From positions 1 to 8,113 of the forward strand of contig JAFITR010000068.1 of NCBI GenBank assembly GCA_017116025.1: a stretch of 8,113 bases of DNA, written 5' to 3'. Below the pieces are notes generated by a model. That model was not told the DNA's origin, ran no database searches, and worked only from the letters and a program-made list of their open reading frames with translations. The position numbers were made by a program, and so were the translations under genes. Of this stretch, positions 1 through 5,842 are shown in pieces. How positions within the stretch are numbered: the stretch's first letter is position 1; every line of letters starts with the position of its first letter. Source of the stretch: Simkania negevensis (GTDB taxonomy: Bacteria; Chlamydiota; Chlamydiia; Chlamydiales; JAFITR01).

Positions 1-19
1 TTTTCTTGAAATAGTTTAA

Positions 20-955
20 TCAGAAACGTTTTCGGATGGTGACCGTCTGCTCTTTGTTAGAGGCTGTGACGTAGTGGTAGTGGCTTTTTGTTGTGCGATT
101 AGAGAATTCGAAGATGTTGCGGTAGTTGTCTATAGAGTCGCCGTAGTGTGCGAAAATATCGGCGATTTCGCTTTGGTGTAGGCAGTAGAGGATATCGTCT
201 GCTTCATCTTTGTCTTTGCAGACTTCAGCGGTGATTGTTTTTTGAGTATGGGCGAGTTCGCTGACGATGCGTTCGTTATCGATCAGAGTGAGTAAGATCG
301 CTTTCGGAGCATAGTGGAAATTGATTTTGTTACTTTCCCTGTGTAGTGTGGCATATTCAAGCAGTGAAGGGTATCCGCTACCTTTTTGGAGAGAGAAGAA
401 GGCGGAGCCTTTGAGCATCTGTGTATAGAGTATTTGCAGTGATGGATCGTCTAGAATGATGCTTAGGAGGTGGTCTGGACTGCTGATTTCTTCGTATGGA
501 GAGGAGTATCGGTGTTGTGTTAGTGCATCGATGATCTGATATTCTGCTCGAGGTGTGCGTGTGAAGAACTTTTCTTTGCCATATAGGATACGAAACAGGC
601 GCGCAATGGTTTCGTAGTGGTTCCCTTCCTCATGTTGGAAGAGGGGGGCAAAGTTGAGTTTAGCGTTGTCGGGAGTGGGGATGTCGCGTATTTTCCAACG
701 GCTTGTAGAACGGCCCCCAGGCTGTTCTTTGTGAGGATCATTCTTCTTGCCTTCCTCATGGTCTTCTGCTTTACTCTGCTTTTTCAACTCTTCAAACGTT
801 GCTTGGAGGTGTTTGTGGAGAGCTTCTTTTTGTGCTGAATGGTATCCTGCGTAGAAGTGGTGTCGGACTTGCTGTGTCGAAGCATGTTGGAGCTGTGAGT
901 AAGTTAGGAGGGCGCAGGCGGAGAGAATTCCCATGGCGAAGAGAATGGCGTTCAT
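20..955 (-). CDS. Divergent GspK-like protein, probable pseudopilus tip subunit
   Basis: Not recognised with certainty. I infer a diverged GspK from four points. (1) It is last in a G-H-I-J order and overlaps gspJ as ATGA. (2) Its 311 residues are close to the usual GspK length. (3) It has one N-terminal hydrophobic helix (3-19), then a stretch with FYAGYHSAQKEAL (34-46) recalling the AYYLAxAGLxxAL region of GspK. (4) KINFHYAPKAILLTL (210-224) resembles the GspK signature KINxNTAPxxVLxAL, preceded by YPSLLEYATL like the GspK segment before it. The end (282-311) could match the final strands of the family. Charged low-complexity residues 56-82 look disordered. Cys246 and Cys258 could form a disulfide. 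There is no basic leader or Gly before the helix, and an in-frame stop six codons upstream excludes a longer start. GAGGG lies 12 bases before the ATG, a long spacing. Alternatively it is an unrelated single-pass envelope protein. Confidence 0.55.
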   Translation of the reverse strand: MNAILFAMGILSACALLTYSQLQHASTQQVRHHFYAGYHSAQKEALHKHLQATFEELKKQSKAEDHEEGKKNDPHKEQPGGRSTSRWKIRDIPTPDNAKLNFAPLFQHEEGNHYETIARLFRILYGKEKFFTRTPRAEYQIIDALTQHRYSSPYEEISSPDHLLSIILDDPSLQILYTQMLKGSAFFSLQKGSGYPSLLEYATLHRESNKINFHYAPKAILLTLIDNERIVSELAHTQKTITAEVCKDKDEADDILYCLHQSEIADIFAHYGDSIDNYRNIFEFSNRTTKSHYHYVTASNKEQTVTIRKRF

Positions 956-1686
956 AGCGTTTTTTTGCCCTCAATATATTGAACCAGGTTGTCTCCACGG
1001 GTGAATGCGATGGGGATCTGCTTTGTTGTTCCATCTTGGAAGGAGATAGCAATCTCCATCAACACTGGTAGCACACCATATTCCTTTTTCCAACGATTCA
1101 GTCTGCCTGGTGGAGGTATAAGGATTTCTCTGCCTTTGTCAACGTCTTTTGGAGCGACATCCTTTTTGCTATGTGACGGGGGGTAAAAGAATGTCATGTC
1201 GAACTGCTCAACCTTGTCGAACACCACCTCTATACGAGGAGAAGGGCTTTGTTCTCTCCATTTAAAAGGAGAGGGCCACGTGATAAGGAGGAGTTGTCCG
1301 TGGGGTGTTGTGCCGATCATACCAAGGACTTGTGAGCTGAAGAGAGGGTTGTCATCAACGCCGTTGTCGTAGGTAAAAATCAACGAGGGGGGGGCCATGC
1401 CTCCGTTATTCTCTTTGTCGAGCGTGAAGAATAGAGAGAGTTCCTTCTCGCTCTCTTTTTCTGGAGAGGGTGATGGGGGGCAGGCGTCTTGTAGCACCTG
1501 TTGCAGTCGAAAGCGTCCATAGTGGTGTTTGTAGACGTTTTTCTCAAAGCGCTCCATGTTTTGTTTGGCTCGATATAGGTAGAAATAGCTTCCAAATAGC
1601 ATAGAAGAGAGGGTGGTAAAGAGAGCAAATGCTACGAGCATCTCGAGCAGAGTAAAAAAATGGATGCTTTCTCTTCGCCTTTTCAT
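952..1686 (-). CDS. gspJ: GspJ-like minor pseudopilin
   Basis: Probable minor pseudopilin, partner of GspI and GspK in the tip complex. It has 244 residues. The leader MKRRRESIHF is followed by FTLLEMLVAFALFTTLSSML, with Glu(+5) at E15 and Phe10 at -1 in place of Gly. The body fits GspJ: KVEQFDMTFFYP (158-169), then RWKKEYGVLPVLMEIAISF (198-216). This matches the family pattern of a Trp a few residues before LP-x-x-hydrophobic strands, followed by DGT. Two stretches look like insertions or flexible loops: Pro/Ser/Glu-rich 68-83, and 168-195 with many Lys and Pro. The start overlaps the gspI stop as ATGA, and AGAGGA lies seven bases upstream. A C8 run on the coding strand (1387-1394) lies in the Ala-Pro-Pro codons. 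Confidence 0.8.
   Translation of the reverse strand: MKRRRESIHFFTLLEMLVAFALFTTLSSMLFGSYFYLYRAKQNMERFEKNVYKHHYGRFRLQQVLQDACPPSPSPEKESEKELSLFFTLDKENNGGMAPPSLIFTYDNGVDDNPLFSSQVLGMIGTTPHGQLLLITWPSPFKWREQSPSPRIEVVFDKVEQFDMTFFYPPSHSKKDVAPKDVDKGREILIPPPGRLNRWKKEYGVLPVLMEIAISFQDGTTKQIPIAFTRGDNLVQYIEGKKTL
1387..1394 (-). repeat. Eight-base G/C homopolymer within gspJ
   Basis: A run of eight G on the plus strand (C8 on the coding strand) lies within the Ala-Pro-Pro codons at about GspJ residues 98-100. Slippage here would shift the frame. Confidence 0.7.
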
Positions 1687-2177
1687 TCTGCGATCCTCTT
1701 TTCTGCAAGGATGTGGTAGTGGTAGGAACGCTCTTTATTGCCGTTTTTGGTGGGGCTTAAGATCAGTTCGATGTCGACGAGGCGGTAGTCTGGGTTAGGG
1801 TTTTTGTACATCCTCTTTTCACATAGAAGAGAGTAAGCGATCGTCCAGTGTTGCTCTTTTTTACTTGGAGAGGGCAAAGAAATTGTCTTGAGATAGCGCC
1901 CTTTGCCCCCCTGCTTTATACGCTTGCTGAGCTCTTTCCAAGGGATTTCGTTTTGGAAAAGCATCCATTTTACTTCGAGAGCAGCGAGGTCGGCAGCGGC
2001 TTCGAGCCTGATATCTTGTATGCGTTCTGCTCCTTGTGAAATTGAAGCGACCATGGGGCGGAAAAGGATGCCCATCCCGAAGGCGACAAGAGCGAGGGCA
2101 ACGAGAACTTCCAGCAGGAAGTAGTAACGTGCTTTATGCAAGCGTTCTTTTTTTAGGGGACTACTCAATTGCTTCAT
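1683..2177 (-). CDS. gspI: GspI-like minor pseudopilin
   Basis: Probable minor pseudopilin that would join J and K at the pseudopilus tip. From the ATG at 2177 it has 164 residues. A basic leader (about 18 residues, ending KARY) precedes YFLLEVLVALALVAFGMGIL, a pilin-type helix of the LLEVLVALA kind seen in GspI. E23 is Glu(+5), and Tyr18 stands at -1 in place of Gly. The C-terminal part, DYRLVDIELILSPT (130-143) followed by SYHYHILAEKR (151-161), resembles the terminal strands of GspI. The frame is open far upstream to 2363, but that region lies inside gspH, so I chose 2177 (17-base overlap). An ATG at 2210 is the other candidate, and neither has a good Shine-Dalgarno sequence. Its stop shares bases with the gspJ start. 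Confidence 0.72.
   Translation of the reverse strand: MKQLSSPLKKERLHKARYYFLLEVLVALALVAFGMGILFRPMVASISQGAERIQDIRLEAAADLAALEVKWMLFQNEIPWKELSKRIKQGGKGRYLKTISLPSPSKKEQHWTIAYSLLCEKRMYKNPNPDYRLVDIELILSPTKNGNKERSYHYHILAEKRIAE
1694..1699 (-). promoter_or_regulatory. Shine-Dalgarno for gspJ inside the end of gspI
   Basis: AGAGGA on the minus strand lies 7 bases before the gspJ ATG at 1686, within the Lys-Arg-Ile codons of gspI. It supports this start together with the ATGA stop/start overlap. Confidence 0.6.
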
Positions 2178-2703
2178 GGGGGATAGAGATCTGTTGAGAG
2201 ATGTGTTCATCGCCTTGTATAGGAGGAACGTTTGTGATATGGAAATGTCCTTTGTCGTTATATAGCCAGATGGGGTGGCTTCTGTTTGTCCCTGTGAATT
2301 TGATCGCAGACGCATTTTCTTGAAAAGGAAAATGCCAAGAGTAGTTTGACATGGCTCTTCCACTACTGTCGTACATGTACAATTTAGAATAGGATCGCTC
2401 TACTACGATTGCCTTGTTTAAACTGGAGGGGAGTTCTTCGTTGCAAGAGGCGTAGAGTAGAAGTTCTGTCGTCTTTTGTTCTGCTGTGACTTGTATAGGA
2501 AGGCGAAGCTGGCTACTGAGCTCTTGGCATAAAGAGAGCTGCTCTTGGATGCGTTGTACAGATTCCTTCGCTTGGTTAGTCGTTGTGCCGTTGTAGATGC
2601 GCAGGCCTACAACAGCAGTAATGACCGAAACGAGCGCAAGCACCACCGTCAATTCAACAAGAGTAAAGTAGTGTTTAACCACGTCGTTCTTTGTATTTGG
2701 CAT
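2161..2703 (-). CDS. gspH: GspH-like minor pseudopilin
   Basis: Probable minor pseudopilin of the pseudopilus tip. From the ATG at 2703 it has 180 residues. The leader ends in KHY, followed by FTLVELTVVLALVSVITAVVG, a pilin-like helix with Glu(+5) at E17. The residue before the predicted cut is Tyr12 instead of Gly. The globular part (about 40-180) contains IKFTGTNRSHPIWLYNDKG (134-152), resembling the strand-turn pattern near the end of GspH/FimT-type proteins. Cys59 and Cys87 could pair in the periplasm. Assignment to H rests mainly on its place between gspG and the I-, J- and K-like genes. The start is uncertain: an upstream ATG at 2733 and a GTG at 2682 (8-base overlap with gspG, five-residue leader) are possible, and none has a good Shine-Dalgarno sequence. 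It overlaps the end of gspG. Confidence 0.75.
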   Translation of the reverse strand: MPNTKNDVVKHYFTLVELTVVLALVSVITAVVGLRIYNGTTTNQAKESVQRIQEQLSLCQELSSQLRLPIQVTAEQKTTELLLYASCNEELPSSLNKAIVVERSYSKLYMYDSSGRAMSNYSWHFPFQENASAIKFTGTNRSHPIWLYNDKGHFHITNVPPIQGDEHISQQISIPHEAIE

Positions 2704-3046
2704 AGCGTTCAGAGGAGACGATAAAGCGTCCATTATTATCTAACGAGACGTTAAAAGACTTTCCCCAACCGTCGTTAAGGAGGTCACGAGGGTCGTTGAC
2801 ATAGGGGGAGTGGCGCACGACCTCTTCCCACTGCTCGAGGACCTCTTCTTCAGAAGCTCTTGTTGCCGCTTCGAGCTCGAGGATATGGGCCAGCTGCTTG
2901 CTCCCTTCTTGTGTCTTGAACGCTTTACCTTCTTCAAGGCTGCCGCGAAGGTTGTAGGCAAGAACGCCACTGATGATGCCTATGATGGCAATGACCACCA
3001 TGAGCTCAATTAAAGTGATGTACCGTTTTTTTTGTCTCTTCTTCAT
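2675..3046 (-). CDS. gspG: GspG, major pseudopilin of type II secretion
   Basis: Main subunit of the periplasmic pseudopilus. It has 123 residues, slightly short for the family (usually about 135-150). The N-terminus is a short basic leader, MKKRQKKRY, followed by ITLIELMVVIAIIGIISG, the class III pilin-type hydrophobic helix. Glu(+5) is present (E14), but the residue before the expected cut is Tyr9, not the usual Gly. The C-terminal part holds DGWGKSF (92-98), matching the DPWGxPY-like block of GspG near its calcium site. The start at 3046 lies 5 bases past the gspF stop and has GGAG eight bases upstream (3055-3058). Its position after gspF and the C-terminal block separate it from the minor pseudopilins. 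An A8 run in the leader codons (3026-3033) is noted separately. Confidence 0.9.
   Translation of the reverse strand: MKKRQKKRYITLIELMVVIAIIGIISGVLAYNLRGSLEEGKAFKTQEGSKQLAHILELEAATRASEEEVLEQWEEVVRHSPYVNDPRDLLNDGWGKSFNVSLDNNGRFIVSSERYAKYKERRG
3026..3033 (-). repeat. Eight-base A/T homopolymer in the gspG leader
   Basis: T8 on the plus strand is A8 on the coding strand, spanning the Gln-Lys-Lys-Arg codons just before the pseudopilin processing site. It may simply reflect the need for Lys codons. Confidence 0.7.
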
Positions 3047-3051
3047 CTTTT

Positions 3052-4245
3052 TTACTCCATGTGTAAGATGGTGCCCACTTCTGTCAGAGGCAGAAGGATG
3101 GCAAGCATCACAATGGCTACAACAACGCCCATGGTGAAAATAAGGACGGGTTGAGCAAGCTGTGTGATGCGGTTTAAACTTTTTTCCAACTGTGTCTGCT
3201 GCATCTGTGAAATTTCGTTCATCATCCCTCCCATGTTGCCACTGCTTTCTCCTACGGCAATCATACGTTTGATCATAGGAGGGATGAGCAGTGATAGGGC
3301 AAGCTCGTTGCTTAAACTCCTGCCCTCCAACACACCCTGTTCTGCTTTTTGGATCAGCCGTTCTAACGGTGCAAACCCTAGCGTTCCTCGGGAAAGGCGT
3401 AAGCTGTCGAGAAAAGGGACGCCTGCAGCAAGTAATGTCGCCATGGTATTAAAAAAACGTAACAGAGCATTCTGTAGGGCGACCGTCTTTAAAATAGGTA
3501 GCCTAAGAGCTATTTTGTTGAACAGCAATGAGCGCGTCTGTTTGCGGTAGAGCTTTGATACGACGGTTAGGGAGAGAAGAGCGAGTCCTCCGAGAAGGAA
3601 GTGCCAGTACGAGGTTATTAGATGGCTCAGGGCAACGACGATGCGTGTGAGGATATGGCTGCTTCCTTGGCCGATGATGGGCTCCATGGCGGGGACGACA
3701 AAGAGGAGGAGGATAGCGACAACAAATAGTGAGCAGGTGGCGAGGATTGCTGGGTAGATCATCGCTGTTGAAAGCTTGCGTTGGAGCTGTATCTGTTTGT
3801 TTAGGAGGGAAGAGAGTTGTTCCAAAGCTTGTTCAAGTGTTCCTGTCGTTTCTCCTGCATAGACAATGGCGCAGTATCTGTTGTCAAACGTCTCTGGATG
3901 TTCTGTTAAGGCGTTTGCTAGGGAGCTGCCTTTTTTGATTGATTTGGCTATGGCAAGGTAGAGGGCGTGTTTTTTGTCGTCGGTGTGGTTGTGTTGGATT
4001 GTATCGAGGCTTTCGTAGAGTGGGATGCCTGCTCTGAGCAATACAGAGAGCTCTAAGGTGAACGTATACAGATCTTGGGCTTTTAGGTTTTGTCGCGAGC
4101 GTGTGGTTGCAATCTCTGCGATATGGACAAGGATGAGGCCGTTGTTGGAGAGCCTTGCTATAGCATCTCGCTTGCCGTTTGCCTCTACGGTGCCATGAAT
4201 TTTCTTACTGCCAGCTTCCACTGCTTTGTATGTAAACGTAGCCAT
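3052..4245 (-). CDS. gspF: GspF, type II secretion inner-membrane platform protein
   Basis: Polytopic inner-membrane protein that couples GspE to pseudopilin extraction. It has 397 residues, the usual family length. The start is a typical FTYKAVEAGSKKIHGTVEA-like N-terminus. Two copies of the T2SF domain follow, at about 63-185 and 265-387. The hallmark repeated motif is seen twice: GETTGTLEQAL (131-141) and GESSGNMGGMM (332-342). Hydrophobic segments at about 162-188, 211-231 and 365-388 fit the three-helix topology of the family. The start ATG at 4245 is well supported: it lies 4 bases past the gspE stop and has a perfect AAGGAGGA seven bases upstream. Nothing is missing or truncated. PilC of type IV pili is homologous, but gspD, gspE and gspG on either side favour T2SS. 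Confidence 0.95.
   Translation of the reverse strand: MATFTYKAVEAGSKKIHGTVEANGKRDAIARLSNNGLILVHIAEIATTRSRQNLKAQDLYTFTLELSVLLRAGIPLYESLDTIQHNHTDDKKHALYLAIAKSIKKGSSLANALTEHPETFDNRYCAIVYAGETTGTLEQALEQLSSLLNKQIQLQRKLSTAMIYPAILATCSLFVVAILLLFVVPAMEPIIGQGSSHILTRIVVALSHLITSYWHFLLGGLALLSLTVVSKLYRKQTRSLLFNKIALRLPILKTVALQNALLRFFNTMATLLAAGVPFLDSLRLSRGTLGFAPLERLIQKAEQGVLEGRSLSNELALSLLIPPMIKRMIAVGESSGNMGGMMNEISQMQQTQLEKSLNRITQLAQPVLIFTMGVVVAIVMLAILLPLTEVGTILHME
3055..3058 (-). promoter_or_regulatory. Shine-Dalgarno for gspG
   Basis: GGAG on the minus strand lies 8 bases before the gspG ATG, overlapping the final Met-Glu codons of gspF. It supports the 3046 start and coupling of gspG to gspF translation. 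Confidence 0.6.
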
Positions 4246-4249
4246 ATCC

Positions 4250-5842
4250 TTATCCTCCTTCGTACCTTAGGCTGATGCGCATGAGTTCTGCGACAGATGT
4301 GACGCCATCGGCGACGAGGTGGGCAGCGCGTTCGCGTAAAGAGATGAGTCCCTCTTCTTTCGCTAGTCTACGTAGATTGCTGGCATCAGCGCTACGGAGG
4401 AGAGCCTGTTTGATAGGGTGTGTCATGGGCATCATTTCAAAAATGCCGCTCCGCCCGAGATATCCTGTCTCATAGCAGTTGTCACAGCCTTCACCTTTGA
4501 AAAAAAGGTCGGGTATTCCATCGTCGTGCAGAGAAAGTTCTTCTTTCTCTTGGAGGGAGGGGTGGTAGCTGGTACGGCAGTGGGGGCAGATGCGTCGGAC
4601 GAGCCTTTGTGCAATGACTCCAATGACGGTAGAGCTCACCAGGTAGGGTTCTACACCCATATCAATCAAGCGCGTCACGGCAGAAGGAGCGTCGTTGGTA
4701 TGGAGAGTGCTGAGAACAAGGTGGCCTGTTAAGGATGCTTGGATGGCGATCTCTGCTGTCTCCTTGTCGCGTATCTCACCGATCATGATGACGTCGGGAT
4801 CTTGGCGCAAGATATGCCTGAGTCCACGGGCGAAGTTGAAACCAATTTTTGGATTGACGCCGATTTGTGCTATGCCGGGAAGTTTGTACTCAACAGGGTC
4901 TTCAACAGTCATCACATTGCGCTCTTCGGTGTTCATCTCTGCCAGAGCGCTGTACAACGTTGTCGTCTTTCCGCTCCCTGTAGGGCCTGTGACGAAGAGG
5001 ATGCCGTCGGAGCTGCCGACAAGCTTACGGAAGGTGTTGAAGACGTCAGAAGGCATACCGATTTTTTCTAACCCCAAGGAAAGGCTGCCTTTGTCGAGGA
5101 TGCGCATAACGACGCGTTCGCCATAAACAGAAGGGATTGTGCTGATACGGAAATCGATATCCTTTTCTGTCATCTTTAGCTTTATGCGTCCATCTTGAGG
5201 TAGGCGCTGTTCGGCGATATCGAGCTGTGCGAGAACTTTGATGCGCGTCACCAACTGCTTGTGGTGCTTGTTGTCCATGTTGTGGCGCGTGTGTAAGACA
5301 CCGTCGATGCGGTAGCGGATGCGCAACCCTCCCTCGACAGGTTCAAAATGGATGTCGGAAGCACCTTGATCGATCGCTTCGGTCAGTACAAGGTTGAGAA
5401 GTTGAATGATCGGTGGTTCATTGCTGTTGTCCAGTAAATCATAGCTGTCGACTGTAAACTGTGCGCTCTCCTGCTCCCCCTTGATGTTGCTCCCCCCCAT
5501 CCCCTTGAGAAAGTCGGAGGCTGAACGCACCTCGTTGCGATAGATTTCTTCAATAGCAGCACACAACGTTTCTCGTGGAGAAAACAATGTGTGGATTTCT
5601 CGATCAAATAGCAGGCGCAAGTCGCTGATCGCTTGTATATTCAAAGGATCCGATATAGCGACGGTGACAGAGGATCCTTCGTCCGCTATAGGGAGAAGAA
5701 TGTGTTCTTTGACAAAGTTGTAGGGGATTTTCTTGATGAGATCAATCGGGCATAGGGAGAGGTTGATCTCATCAATACATCCCATCCCCAGCTCCCTTGC
5801 AATTGTAGCAGAAGAGCTTTCACTGTTCACGATGATCTCCAT
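4250..5842 (-). CDS. gspE: GspE, type II secretion traffic ATPase
   Basis: Cytoplasmic hexameric ATPase that powers pseudopilus assembly by acting on the GspF platform. From the ATG at 5842 it has 530 residues. An N-terminal GspE/MshE-type domain lies at about 20-105. The catalytic core follows, with Walker A GPTGSGKTT (286-294), Asp box MTVEDPVEY (311-319), Walker B IMIGEIRD (352-359) and His box LHTNDA (380-385 region). The zinc-binding tetracysteine motif typical of assembly ATPases is complete: C419/C422 and C453/C456. All key residues are present, so it should be active. The frame is open further upstream to a TTG at 5881 with an ATG at 5873-5875. Neither has a Shine-Dalgarno sequence and both would lengthen the overlap with gspD. 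The 5842 ATG leaves a 23-base overlap and has only a weak AAAGGG about 14 bases upstream, so the exact start is uncertain. PilB/PilT-type alternatives are unlikely given the neighbours. Confidence 0.95.
   Translation of the reverse strand: MEIIVNSESSSATIARELGMGCIDEINLSLCPIDLIKKIPYNFVKEHILLPIADEGSSVTVAISDPLNIQAISDLRLLFDREIHTLFSPRETLCAAIEEIYRNEVRSASDFLKGMGGSNIKGEQESAQFTVDSYDLLDNSNEPPIIQLLNLVLTEAIDQGASDIHFEPVEGGLRIRYRIDGVLHTRHNMDNKHHKQLVTRIKVLAQLDIAEQRLPQDGRIKLKMTEKDIDFRISTIPSVYGERVVMRILDKGSLSLGLEKIGMPSDVFNTFRKLVGSSDGILFVTGPTGSGKTTTLYSALAEMNTEERNVMTVEDPVEYKLPGIAQIGVNPKIGFNFARGLRHILRQDPDVIMIGEIRDKETAEIAIQASLTGHLVLSTLHTNDAPSAVTRLIDMGVEPYLVSSTVIGVIAQRLVRRICPHCRTSYHPSLQEKEELSLHDDGIPDLFFKGEGCDNCYETGYLGRSGIFEMMPMTHPIKQALLRSADASNLRRLAKEEGLISLRERAAHLVADGVTSVAELMRISLRYEGG
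4253..4260 (-). promoter_or_regulatory. Strong Shine-Dalgarno for gspF inside the end of gspE
   Basis: The minus strand reads AAGGAGGA, ending 7 bases before the gspF ATG at 4245. The same bases encode the last residues of GspE (Glu-Gly-Gly), just before its TAA. It is the best ribosome binding site in the window. It fixes the gspF start and suggests that ribosomes finishing gspE restart directly on gspF. Confidence 0.85.

Noticed and set aside
1..19. Terminator after the last gene
   Set aside because: The 19 bases show no inverted repeat with a T-run in the right orientation.
2178..2363. Long N-terminal extension of the gspI-like frame
   Set aside because: It would lie entirely within gspH and place about 80 polar residues before a pilin helix. 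Short basic leaders are the rule.
2740..2970. Minus-strand frame of 76 codons inside gspG
   Set aside because: It is an out-of-frame shadow. The gspG frame has the pilin helix and a Shine-Dalgarno sequence.
3164..3550. Plus-strand open frame of 128 codons
   Set aside because: It lies fully antisense to gspF, has no ribosome binding site or recognisable domain, and the minus-strand frame is a clear GspF.
4695..5126. Plus-strand open frame of 143 codons
   Set aside because: It is antisense to the catalytic core of gspE. Its composition is that of a shadow frame and it shows no motif.
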